Of a stretch of DNA of 64,000 bases, positions 23,110 to 33,628 are shown piece after piece. Position 1 is the first letter of the stretch, and each line of letters opens with the position of its first letter. Source of the DNA: Bagarius yarrelli (taxonomy: Eukaryota > Chordata > Actinopteri > Siluriformes > Sisoridae). The notes under the pieces are model-generated. The model ran no database searches. It was not told where the DNA came from and worked only from the letters and a program-made list of their open reading frames with translations. The translations under genes were made by a program, and so were the position numbers. The stretch spans positions 824,661 through 888,660 of the forward strand of contig VCAZ01000136.1 in the NCBI GenBank assembly GCA_005784505.1. Reading direction: 5' to 3'.

Positions 23110-23700
23110 TTTGTATGGGACTTCACACTTCTATATCGTCTCTCTCACCCAAACCACGGACTGTTCACACTTTTCCCATCAGGCAGACGCTACCAATGTC
23201 TCAGAGCTGCACAAACAGACTAAAAAACAGCTTTTTTCCCCCTGTGGCTGTTTCTGCACTGAACAGATTATACAGTGTTAACAATCACTACTGCGCTGCC
23301 ACTTTCTGTACTTTGCACTCATTATGCGTCTTCACACTATCCATAACTATCTATTGTTACACTTCTGTATATTATAGCCATATTTACTCTGTATTTACTG
23401 TATCATACATCTATAACTATCTATCGTTACACTTCTTTATATTCCATCCATATTTACTCTGTATTTACTGTATCATACAAACACTCGTATGTATATATTC
23501 TATCATGTCATTCCTTTGCACAGCTATAACTGCATCATACTATATATACCCTTATTTATAGATACCATATATTACACACTACTGCACCTTCTGAACATTA
23601 TTCACTTTCACCTGTAATTATGAACCTCAGACTCTTATTTATTACACTGCTATTTATTGTAAATAGGCCACTTATGCACCTCTGGTGATCAATTCAATGA
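23110..23700 (+). mobile_element. LINE 3' end fragment
   Basis: Two adjacent frames read FPSGRRYQCLRAAQT and then NRLKNSFFPPVAVSALNR. This pattern (SGRRY...R.KNSFFP.AV..LN) is the usual C-terminus of a fish non-LTR retrotransposon polyprotein. One frameshift separates the two pieces. It is followed by AT-rich sequence with two copies of a 60-bp repeat (ATCTATAACTATCTATCGTTAC type, at about 23340 and 23408), which looks like a LINE 3'UTR. The clade is uncertain. Confidence 0.5.
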
Positions 23701-24154
23701 CTGTTTCATTTGCAAAATGTATGATCCTGGTGTTTATTCATCATTCTGCCTTTGTATTTATATGTGTGTGTATTTGTACAGGTCTATCTAAAAATATGTG
23801 TGTTTAATTTTTAAGGGACTTGATTCTTTGTCCATAGTTGTAACACAGTGTGTGTAAAGGGGGTGTGTGTCATGCTGGTGCTGTGTTTATGACCTATATC
23901 ATACCATATCATCAGCAATTACGGAAACACAGGACACACAATTACCGAGGCACTCATGACACTTCCTGAATAGCAAACAGTCTTTCAGACATTTATCGAA
24001 AATTAATGAGCTGAACTTTTTATTCTGAATTATCTACATTTATATCTACAATTGATTATTAAAAATAAAACATTGAAACTGTTTTTTTAAATAGAATTTT
24101 GCTTGTAACTCATCAAAATAGCCAACTTTTGCAGATACAACAGCTGATCAGTTA
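23701..24154. other. AT-rich spacer, nothing recognised
   Basis: About 450 bp between the LINE 3' end and Tc1 copy 2. No gene or structured repeat is seen. Confidence 0.5.
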
Positions 24155-25301
24155 CAGTGCCTTGAAAAATTTATACTCCTTGAACTTTTTTACAACCAAT
24201 GTATTTTATTGAGATTTTATGTGATAGACCATCACAAAGTAGCACATAATTGTAACAAGGAATAAACATACGTTTTTTTTTTAATTAAGCAAATAAAAAT
24301 CTGAGAAGTGTGGTGTGCTTTTGTATTCAGTCCACTATACACTGTTACCCCTAAATAAAATCCAGTGCAATCACTTGCCTTCAGAAGTCACCTAATTATT
24401 TAATAGAGTCCACCTGTGTGTAATTTAATCTCAGTATAAATATACCTGTTCTGTGAAGGCCTCAGTGGTTCGTTAGAAAACATTAGTGAACAAACAACAT
24501 TGTAAAGACCAAGGAACTCACCAGACAGGTCAGAGATAAAGTTGTGGAGAAGTTTAAAGCAGGGTTAGGTTATGAAAAAATATCCCAAGCTTTGAACATC
24601 TTAAGAAACGCTGTTCAATCCATCATCCAAAAATGGAAAAAGTATGCCACAGCTGCAAAACTACAAAAAAGACATGTCCGTCCACCTAAACTGACAGACC
24701 GAGCAAGAGGAGCATTGGTCAGAGCAGCAGCCAAGAGGGCCATGGTCACTTTGGAGGAGCTGCAGAAATCCACAGCTGAGGTGGGAGAATCTGTCAACAG
24801 GACAACTATAAGTCGTGTACTCCACAAATCTGGCCTTAATGGAAGAGTGTCATGCCATTGTTATAGGAAGGACATAAGAAGTCCCGTTTGCAGTTTGCCA
24901 CCAGCCATGTAGGAAACACAGCAAACATGTGAAAAAAGGTGCTCCGGTCAGACGAGTTTTTTGGGCTAAATGCAAAGCGCTGTGTGTGGCAGAAAAGTAA
25001 CACTGCTCATCAACCTAAACACACTATCCCAACTGTGAAACATGGTGGTGGCAGCATCATGCTGTAGAGATGCTTTTCTTCAGCAGGGACAGAGAAGCTG
25101 GACAGAGTTAATGAGAAGATGGATGGAGCTAAATACAGGGCAATCCTGGAAGAAAACCTGTTGGAGGCTGCAAAACACTTGAGACTGGGAAAGAGATTCA
25201 ACCTCCAGCAAGACAATGACCCTAAACATACAGCCAGAGCTACAATGGAATGGTTTGTATCAAATTATATTCATGTGTTTGAATGGCCCAGTCAAAGTCC
25301 T
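24155..25301 (+). pseudogene. Tc1-like transposon remnant, copy 2
   Basis: It begins with CAGTGCCTTGAAAAATTTATA after a TA dinucleotide at 24153-24154, the 5' inverted repeat. The transposase fragments include an N-terminal helix-turn-helix piece (24544-24850: KFKAGLGYEKISQALNI, IIQKWKKY, KLTDRARGALVRAA) and a catalytic C-terminal piece (25119-25300: DGAKYRAILEENLLEAAK, QQDNDPKHTARATMEWF). A frameshift near 24850 separates them. The element stops at CAGTCAAAGTCC, where a GGAT tandem array begins, so its 3' inverted repeat is lost. It is about 1.35 kb from copy 1 and in the opposite orientation. Confidence 0.88.
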
Positions 25302-25790
25302 GGATGGATGGATGGATGGATGGATAGATGGATGGATGGATGGGTAAATTAATGTACTAAAGGATGGGTGGATAGATGGGTGATGGATGGGAGGATGGAT
25401 TATTGAGTGGATAAATGAACTAGATGAATTAATATACTGAAGGATGGATGAATAGATGAATAAATATATTCTGAGGGATGGATAGATGAATGTATGGATG
25501 GATAAAATAAAGAAACATATTGAAAAATATGTTGCTGGACAAATGTATAAATGTATGTATAGATCAATTAATGCATGATGGATGGGAGGATGAATGAATG
25601 GATGGATAGATGAATGGGTGGATGGATGAATAAATGAATGAATATATAGTGAATGGATGGATGCATAGATGAATGATTTACTGAAGGATGGATGGATGAA
25701 AAGATGAATTTATATACTAAAAGATGGATGGATGGATGAATGGATGGATGGATGGATGAAGGAATTTACTGAAGGATGGATAAATGGATA
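25302..25790. repeat. GGAT-type tandem array
   Basis: Nearly 500 bp built from GGATGGAT units interrupted by longer units of the type TGAATTAATATACTGAAGGATGG. It replaces the missing end of Tc1 copy 2. Confidence 0.9.
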
Positions 25791-25929
25791 GTTTTCCTGT
25801 ATAATCTGGTGAATAAACTGTTTTATTGCGCAGTATTTATCTCTTTATTTCTGATCATTTATATGTTTTTTGGTGTGTTGAATCCGTGTTTATGAGAATA
25901 TACAAACGAGCTGCTTTTCATGTCACATC

Positions 25930-26492
25930 CTCTGGAATGCGCGATTTGATTAGCGGCGCGGCCGGAACTATGCCACGTGACTAGTCGGTGAGCGTGACGT
26001 CATAGCTGATAAGGTCTCTGACAGTAAAACCGATGCGCAGTCTACAGCATGGGAACGTTCATTCTTCGATGTTAAACGCGTCGCCGTGTGTATTTGCGTG
26101 TTAATTTCTGCTTTCTTCACGCGTCCAGAGATCGAGTCGGAAACAGGCAGGAGAAGAGGAGCGCGCGCTGTGAACCGCAGCCGTGAGAAAGCAGTGCGAT
26201 TCTTCTGCGCGCCCTGTTGATGCACTCAGGTGGATATTTTAAGAGGGCTCTTGTACCTTCATTTTTGCATTAAAATTTTTTTTTTTTTAATTAAATATGC
26301 GCGAACGTGTCGTAGAAAAGGAAGTGGCATGATGAGAGAAATGCCTCTTTAACTGCACCACTTCCTTTTTAGCGCTCGCGCTCGATCGTTTGCATTAAAC
26401 TGAATCACACTAATTTATTACTGTGGTTATTGCACCCTTGTCTACACCGATCCCTCGTGCACCGTGGATTGATAGCTGTCATCTGAAAACCG
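25930..26492 (+). promoter_or_regulatory. inpp5j: CpG-rich promoter and probable noncoding exon 1 of inpp5j
   Basis: This is an island of CG-rich DNA (GCGGCGCGGCCGG, ACGCGTCGCCG, GCGCGCGCTG) in otherwise AT-rich sequence. It contains CACGTGAC (E-box/USF type) near 25975 and a full CRE, TGACGTCA, near 25996. A good donor, CCG followed by GTAAGAAAAC, occurs at 26493. The next recognised coding exon downstream is the inpp5j exon at 33623, which begins at a splice acceptor with only 6 bases before its ATG. That layout predicts an upstream noncoding exon like this one. The link to inpp5j is inference. Confidence 0.5.
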
Positions 26493-26689
26493 GTAAGAAA
26501 ACAGATAGGCTTTAAGGACATGAAGCTAAACATTATTCTGTTTTGCCATTTATTATTTGATTATTACTATTGCCGAGTTTTATTTTCTATCTGTCCTTAA
26601 GGGTTTTCTCTCTATAGTGTGATTATGATTGTGACCTGCAGTGTTTCGGCACCGTCGTCCAGGGTTTGTCCTGTTTGGGATCAGATCCA

Positions 26690-26870
26690 GTGACCCAGAG
26701 GGGGAAATGGTACATGTAGTTCGGTGGTTTATTGTTGTCCAGAATATCTTGGATCCAGTTTCCAGCAGCACTGATCTACCAAGCTGCCACTGCTGGGCCA
26801 CTGATCGAGACCCTTAGTCCTAAACTGCTTAGGGACCCCCATTGCCCCCTGAATGCCTGAGATGTAAATG
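26690..26870 (+). mobile_element. tRNA-derived SINE copy
   Basis: GTAGTTCGGTGGTTTATTG (box A region) is followed by CTACCAAGCTGCCACTGCTGGG and GACCCTTAGTCCTAAACTGC. This is the plus orientation of the SINE family, moderately decayed. Confidence 0.55.
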
Positions 26871-29109
26871 TAAAATGAATGAATGGATGGGTACATACCA
26901 AGATCATAATACACCAAAATGTGTGTGAGTAATGTTGTAATCATAGGTTTATAAGAGTAGGTAATCTGTGGCGCATTCAATTGCTGCCCACCTTTAGGTG
27001 CTGTGTAATAGCTGGTCCTGCACTCTGACCCCAACTTTCCTAACTGGAATATACAAATTAACAAATTTCACTGTGCTTTGGAGTTTATATGACAAATAAT
27101 CCCCCTTTTAATTTGATCTATAACAACAATGGTAAATTTCAGTTTTTTTAACATGATATTTCAAACCTCAGTACTGGTTCTGGACATCCTTCAGTGTTTA
27201 TAATCCAGTCAGAAATACAGGAGCAGCAATTATAAAATGATTAACTTTCTTCATTTCTCGCTTTCCTTCATGCTCAGGTGTTCAGACTTCAAAGGAATTT
27301 AACAATTCGAGTCATGCGCTAAATATAAGAGCCAGAAAAAAACTCTTCAAGGTCATTCCGTTGGTGCACGTGTGCGCATGTGTGCAAAAAGTGTGTGTGC
27401 GTGTGTGTGTAGCATGGAGACTTAAGGGTTTGTGCACGCCTCTGATTTCACCATGCTGATCTCATCAAGTGTGGGCAAATTTCAAGCTTCCCAATCACAA
27501 CAAAACATGCTTATAATCTGCAGGGGCAACTTTTATTAACCTTACAGCTTAGTGTATTTATAAGCCATGAAAAGTGAAGTTTGAGTTTTATTATACAGGG
27601 TGCCCTATAAGATTCCATACAGAGGAAGAAAAAAACTTTTATAAAAACATTTTTATTTATATAATATGCTCTACATGATAAACACGTTTGGATGCGTGTC
27701 CTGCACTGCTGAAGAAAATGTATAAGCACAGCTATGTTTGCTTGTAAAGGCGCTTGTGATATGTTCTTTGAAATGATTTATGTTTTGTATCTTTTCCTGA
27801 TACACCATGGTCTTCAAATGCCCCAAAGATAAAACTCACGGTGGGGTAAGATCTCAGGATTTAAATTAAAAAAAAAAAAAAAAAAAATCCTATGTATGAA
27901 AACTGATGGGACACCATGTATAATCCTCCAAAAGCTTAGAAACCATCAACTAACCATCCGTTCTCATTTGTGTCCTTCAGTCTAATGAGGCTTATATAGA
28001 AACGCCTGCATTTTGGAGACTCAAGCAGCTGCACAGAAAACAGCTTAATGTCACAGACAGCTAGTTGAGCTGTACACTGATCAGCTGAAGAGTAAACAGA
28101 GATAAATAAAAGAGAGAACGCTATATAAAGAAAATACTTTTGTAAAACTGACAGCATTTTGAAGCAGAGTAAGCGTTCTGTGTTTCTGTATAGGGAGCGG
28201 ATGTGTTTTTCTTTCCCAGCTTTAATAAAAGTGTGACTGTGTCAAAACCATCAAGAACAATTACCAGATTCCTGACGACAACCATGACATCTGTGACCTG
28301 AAGTCTGGCAGTAGATAATAAACAGCTCTCTGGGTAAGGAGAGTGGTATTTCTGTCCTTGTGTGTATTACAGAGAGAGAGAGAGAGACAGAGAGAGAGTA
28401 GACATCACGAGCATCTGGGAGATCGTGTGTACAAACACTGACAGATGTAAAACTAAAGCAAATGCAAATGATGTTCAGTATGTTCATGTTTTTACTGAGA
28501 TGATGCTCAGACAAAAAAAGCTTTCACTGAATGTCCACGATTCAAATAGATGTATGTCCCCACACTACAGGCTCTCAGGGCATAAAGGACCAGCATAACG
28601 AGTTGTTTGAAACTTCCTGTTTTTTGTAGGAAGCCGCTCTTATGTTGGCAAAAGTTTATCTAGAAATGTTATCATCATTTGGCAGCTGAGAAACTGTTTT
28701 GAAGTGGCAAGTGTAACTTTGCTAATAAGACCGATGAGAATGAGAAGATCAATATTGTGAATATTGTGATGTTTAGGAACCCCACAGTGAAGTTGGTCTT
28801 GGTGCTTTTTATTTTTGGTGTGCCTAGAAGCGTTTTAGAGTGGTCAGTAACTTCTTGTTTGTTGTTTGTGTCAGGCTAAGTCAAGCCAAGTTTGTTAGTC
28901 AAGTATATGTTTATTGTTTTGTCTATGTTTGTGCTAGTGCTAAGCTACACTCAAAAAAAGCTAAGCTTGACTAAGCAACGTCAGGTTAAGTCGAGTCTTG
29001 TTTAGTTTATGTTTATTGTCTTTTTACATTGTAAATACTGCACCTTTGTGTTCTAAAATACGACTCGCCTCAGTGGGATGCATTACACCAATATTGTAAC
29101 CTCTAGTAT

Positions 29110-29395
29110 TAAAATATTTAAATTATGTTTTGAAATGATTTATGTTCACATTAATATTTAATTAAAACCTCCAGTTTATGTAAAACGACTTTTTCTTCCG
29201 CTCCTGTAGTTGTTGCTGACAACCTTTTGTGGAAAAAAAACGGAAAAAAATTTGCTACTTGCTTTACAGTTTTTGAAGAATTGTGATGTATTTCAATATG
29301 TATTGTATTGCAGTATATCGAAATATATTTTATCGTGACCCATGTATCAAGATATGTATCGTACCGTGATGCTCTTCTCAATACACAGCACTAGA
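29110..29395 (-). mobile_element. TIR-type repeat, inverted partner copy
   Basis: Read on the minus strand, GCATCACGGTACGATACATA followed by GATACATGGGTCACGATA matches the 29488-29826 element (CACGATACATGGGTCACG). Its outer end contains ACACAGCACTAG. A segment near 29195 (TTCTTCCGCTCCTGTAG) is the reverse complement of one in the partner (CAGGAGCGGAAGAGGAA). So two copies lie here in opposite orientation. Confidence 0.5.
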
Positions 29396-29487
29396 TATTG
29401 TGCTGCGTAAAGTGCCTCTTCGGTGTTATGAATTGTACCATGATCATGATTCTCATACAGTCTTATACAGCTATCTCAGATAGATTC

Positions 29488-29826
29488 TAGGGCTGGGTAA
29501 TGGCCTCACGATACGATTACACATCACGATACATGGGTCACGAAACAGTATATCACAATATATTGCAATATAAAAGCTAAAAATAAAAAATACAAAGCCG
29601 AAGGCCCTTATTTTCCCCACGATGTTTGCTTTGGAGGCAAAGGCTGTATGTGTCACAGGAGCGGAAGAGGAAGTAATTTAAAACGCACTTTTAAAAAAAT
29701 AATTTAAAAATGGTTTTAATTAAATATTTGTGTATAAATATGTATCGATGGTAGGCGTTAAAATATAGATACTTAACCTGAAAAAAATGTGATAGTTGAT
29801 ATATCAATATTTTTACACAGCCCTAG
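29488..29826 (+). mobile_element. Nonautonomous TIR element (AGGGCTG family)
   Basis: The ends are CTAGGGCTGGGTAA and, at the right, TTACACAGCCCTAG: 13 of 14 positions are complementary. The interior holds the CACGATACGATTACACATCA and TATCACAATATATTGCAAT segments known as a very common teleost repeat. There is no open frame. It is probably a MITE. Confidence 0.6.
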
Positions 29827-30164
29827 TAGAATGTTATGTTAATTATGGTCTAAACATCAGAGTGTTCATTAACACCAAGGTCAGTCAGGGGTTTTCTTGA
29901 GGACAGCAACTATTATTAATCTAGGTTAAAGCCTGTTGTACAAACAACCAGTAATAAGAGAAGGAAACACTCATAGGAAAAACATGGTGTCTGAAGCTGA
30001 GTAAGTGTAAATAATCCCATGTTTACATGCTGGTGGTTAGCAGGGAGGTGATTGAATGCTAAGGGTGTGGTGTGGGTAAAGGAGTCACTGGAGGTGTCTC
30101 ATCTTTAAAAAAAGTAGGCTTTTTTGTGTCACATGTAATTACAGCATTTTTGCATGTCCTAGAT

Positions 30165-30255
30165 GCCCCTGTAATAGGGAAAGGCTTAAAGGCCTTGCTT
30201 AGGGGCCCAACAGGGTCAATGCTGAGGCTTGATCCCTAGAACCCATAATGCATAA
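30165..30255 (-). mobile_element. tRNA-derived SINE tail fragment
   Basis: TTAAAGGCCTTGCTTAGGGG, CCCAACAGGG and GATCCCTAGAACCCATAATG are the tail and box B region of the SINE, minus orientation. Confidence 0.45.
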
Positions 30256-30489
30256 CTATTTGGTCCATTTTAATTAATATGCTGACTCCCTGTTCTGCGT
30301 GTGGAATTGAGTGTGTTTCGTTACATCCTTACATTGCGTCACAAAGCAGCTGAAAGCCATTCATAACTGCAAGCTTAATTTAGCCCTGTGTGGGCTCAAC
30401 TGTGGGTTATTAACTTTAAGCATTATCTGTGGAGACCTTGGCTCTTGGACTGTCATAGTTGTGGAATTGTGACTTATAATTATCACATT

Positions 30490-30560
30490 TCTTTTGTGAG
30501 CAGTTGAGGAATAAGGGCCTTGCTTTGGGGCCCAGCAGTGATGGCTTGGTGGTGTAATCA
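30490..30560 (-). mobile_element. tRNA-derived SINE tail fragment
   Basis: GAGCAGTTGAGGAATAAGGG, CCTTGCTTTGGGGCCCAGC and GATGGCTTGGTGGTG match the SINE tail in minus orientation. Confidence 0.45.
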
Positions 30561-30810
30561 TGTTTCATTAGGTTGCTGCTGATATTGTTGTCTGTTGGGC
30601 TTTAGAGATTGCAAACAGTGTTATTATTTGTGTTAATGTTATTGAATGAGAAATGGAGAACCAGTAGTCATATGGGTTTTTTTTATTTTTAATTAAATGA
30701 TAACTCTTTATTTGTTGCATTCACTTTGCAGCACAGTAAATATGTATGTCTCTGTGTATCCTATCTTACATATCTGCGGTCAGAGCGCAAAGTCAGTCAT
30801 GGTAATGTAC

Positions 30811-31237
30811 GGTTAAGGGTTGGGTAATGGTTGAGTTGGGGCTGAAAGGTAAGGGTTAGGTTTAAGGGTTGGGGGTAAGGGTTGGGTTAGGTTTGGGTTA
30901 GCGTTTGGGGTTAGAGTTGGGGCTTAGGTTTGGGTTAGCGTTGGGGGTTAGGGTTGAGTAAGAGTTGTTTTAGAATTAGGGGTTTGGGTTAGGGTTGGGT
31001 TTCGGGTTTGGGCTGGGTTAGGGTAAGGTAGGGTAAGGGTTAGGGTTTGGGGTTAGGGTATGGTTGGAGTTGGGTTAGGGTTTGGGTTCGGTTATGGTTG
31101 AGTTAGGGTTAGAGGGTAAGGGTTAGGTTTAAAGGTTAGGGGGTAAGGGTTCGGTTAGGAGTTAGGTTTGGGTTAGGGAATTTGGGTTGGGTTAGGGATT
31201 AGGTTTGGATTAGGGTTAGGGGGTTATGGTTAGGGGT
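30811..31237. repeat. Degenerate telomere-like repeat tract (left part)
   Basis: A G-rich tract of TTAGGG-like units with many one- and two-base variants (GGGTTAGGG, GGTTTGGG, GGTAAGGG). It is strongly strand-asymmetric: the plus strand has G and T but almost no C. It continues as 32384-32735 after an inserted element. Confidence 0.8.
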
Positions 31238-31743
31238 AGAGCTGGATGATGAGGCCAAATTTTAAATCACAAAATAGTTCTTAATTTTGGTCGATACAAT
31301 ATAATTCCAAAACTGATATAAATATTTAAAAAGTCTCAGAAAAACTGTTAATGAAGGTCTGTACCTACAAACATTTGAAAAATTATTTTGCCAAGTCTAT
31401 AAAGTCTTATAAAGTCTTATAAAACTATATAATATTTTAGAAATAAAATTGCTACAAATAAATTAATGTTCACCTTTTAATTGTATTTCGTTTATTTGTA
31501 TTTAGACTTCATTAATCAGAGGAACTGAAATAAAGACTATACCAGTTTTTCAAAACAGAGACCCATTTCCTAAGCATGTCATTTATAAAAATAGTGTTAC
31601 AGATGGACATTTTATGAAGGTAAAATGACACCAAAAAGATTTGCATGCACAAGGTAAATTTTGTGAAAGTGTATGTGACGTTGCAAATTGTAGATGTAGA
31701 CAAATATAAATATAGCCAAATAAATATTAGTACGGAGATATAT

Positions 31744-31816
<73 letters not shown>

Positions 31817-32383
31817 CAGTTTAAGTTACATTTAAATTAAATTACTGAATGAATCGTCAGTTCAGAGATGTAAGCAGATAAATATCATCTACATTTCAAC
31901 ATAAATGCTATACCATTCCTTATGGTTTAAGTACAGTTAAGCCAGTGGTTATTAATATACATTAAAACATGGTTAAATAATCGTGTATCTATATGTGTCT
32001 GTACAGCGCAATAATGGTAATTGCCGGCGAACGATTCTGAGCCGAAATGACACAAGTAACGTATTCCTATCGTGTTATTGAGCCGCTTACAGCCATATGC
32101 GCACGACCCCAAACTGTGGGAGATACGGCTGTTCTGTACTTAGCCGTGTAGTCAACGGCTGTGTTGACTAGAGCTCGGGAGAGTGGGTGGGGCAAATGAG
32201 AGGGTGAAGTTACACCATGCAAGTAGCTTATTGTGTTCTGCTCTTTCTGATGGCTGTGCCTTGAACGTCTTTCAGTGACGAATGCTGTAATGTATATCGA
32301 AATACCTGAACTGTGTAAAAACCATGTTACAGTTAGTGAAAAAAGTTCTATTGCAATATTTGTTGAATTATTGTCCAGCCCTA
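31238..32383. mobile_element. TIR element inserted in the telomere-like tract
   Basis: The left end TAGAGCTGGATGAT and the right end ATTGTCCAGCCCTA are imperfect inverted repeats (about 12 of 14). The interior is about 1.1 kb, AT-rich, with no transposase frame, and includes a long TA microsatellite. Telomere-like sequence lies on both sides immediately outside the ends, so the element entered a single older tract. Confidence 0.55.
31748..31811. repeat. TA microsatellite
   Basis: About 32 uninterrupted TA units inside the TIR element. It is self-complementary and likely unstable. Confidence 0.9.
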
Positions 32384-32735
32384 GTTAGGGATTAGGGTTA
32401 GGGGGGAGTTAGGGTTGAGGGTTAGGGTTTAGTGTTAGTGTTTAGAGTTAGGGGTCAGGTTTGGGGTTAGTGTATGGGGTTGGTGTTTGGGGTTAGGGTT
32501 TAGTGTTAGAGTTTAGGGTTAGAGGATAGATTTAGGGTTTACGGTTTGGGTTAAAGTTAGGGTAGGGTTAAGGGTTGGGGTTAGGGTTTGGGGCTAGGCT
32601 TAAGGTTAGGGTTAGGATTTGCGTTTAGGGTTAAGTGCTAGGATAAGGGGTTAGGTTAGGGTTTGGTGTTAGGGTTGGTTTAGGGCTAGGGTTATGTTTT
32701 AGGGTTTGGGTTTAGGGCTAGGGTTACGGCGTTAG
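32384..32735. repeat. Degenerate telomere-like repeat tract (right part)
   Basis: Same composition and orientation as 30811-31237: GGGTTAGGG units with GTGTTAG and TTTAGGG variants, G-rich on the plus strand. Confidence 0.8.
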
Positions 32736-32739
32736 GGCT

Positions 32740-32965
32740 AGAGATGTTGCTTTGAAATCTGGCAAGGCCGAGGAATACAGCAGAGCCAGGGCCAAACTAA
32801 AAAAGGTACCAGGAAAGCAAAGCATGCACATAAATTGAGCGTCGCGGAGCACTTTTTACAGCAACTCCGACCCCAGGCGCATGTGAAAAAGCATCCAGAT
32901 CATCTCACCACAAACCATCGATTTAGTCTCTAACAACCAGCAATGCCTTTCTCCCAGACGAGCTG
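32740..32965 (+). mobile_element. LINE ORF2 fragment
   Basis: The conceptual translation includes AEEYSRARAKLKKVPGKQS and, after a stop and frameshift, SNSDPRRMWKSIQIIS. The motif (RAxLKK...DPRRMWxxIxxI) is typical of the linker just before the reverse transcriptase in fish LINEs. Only this piece is present. Confidence 0.55.
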
Positions 32966-32999
32966 ACTCCTCCATGATTGCTGATGCTGACTCCTCCAT

Positions 33000-33090
33000 C
33001 CAATGGATCCAATATTCAATTCAATTCAATTTTATTTGTATAGTGCTTTTTACAATGGTCACTGTCACAAAGCAGCTGTGCACAAGAATC
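33000..33090. repeat. Common fish interspersed repeat fragment
   Basis: CAATTTTATTTGTATAGTGC followed by ACAATGGTCACTGTCACAAAGC is a sequence found throughout teleost genomes. The family is not assigned. Confidence 0.4.
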
Positions 33091-33628
33091 AGAAATCAGT
33101 TTGTCTCTGTAGTTGCAATTTTCTTCAGCTGTGCTATTAATGTCTTGGGATACCTGGCAAACTTCTATAAAGAACTGCTTTACACACATGTTTCATTAGT
33201 GTTTAAACACTCCTCCAAACACCTAGTTTTCTAAACGGCTCTGTTGAGGCAGAAGATGGCAGAAGTGTGGCATTACTGCTGTTGCTGCTGTGACCTGTCA
33301 TGTTATCTGATAATACAATGACCTTAAACAAATGTCAAGATGATGTGACCCCCATCTGATAAAGATTAGACATGGAGTAGTTTGATTGAGGAGTAACAAC
33401 AATGCTGGGTAAATTATTTTTAGCTTATTATTTCAACTACTATATAGTGCTGCAACAAATCAAGTTATGGTCCTAATGACTCCTGCCTTATGTGTGAATG
33501 TGCATTACTGATAAAGTTTCACTTCCTGCTAAGTGGGTTTTGGCAGTTAAACACTTTTATTTCCAATTAAGATACTGTGTTAATACTTAGCAGTACCATG
33601 TCCATCTTGAACTTTGTTACAGGCAAGA

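Larger units (their letters stand above)
26493..33622 (+). other. Probable inpp5j intron 1, repeat-filled
   Basis: This 7 kb stretch has no recognised coding exon. It holds SINE copies, a pair of TIR elements in inverted orientation (about 29.1-29.8 kb), two telomere-like tracts split by a TIR element, and a LINE fragment, listed separately. Segments 27100-28300 and 28600-29100 are AT-rich with only simple sequence such as a poly-A run near 27868 and a GA run near 28372. Confidence 0.45.

Noticed and set aside
24615..24827. Minus-strand frame over Tc1 copy 2
   Set aside because: It is the shadow of the transposase helix-turn-helix region, which is on the plus strand.
30811..32735. A true chromosome end
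   Set aside because: The units are degenerate and genes continue on both sides, so it is interstitial.
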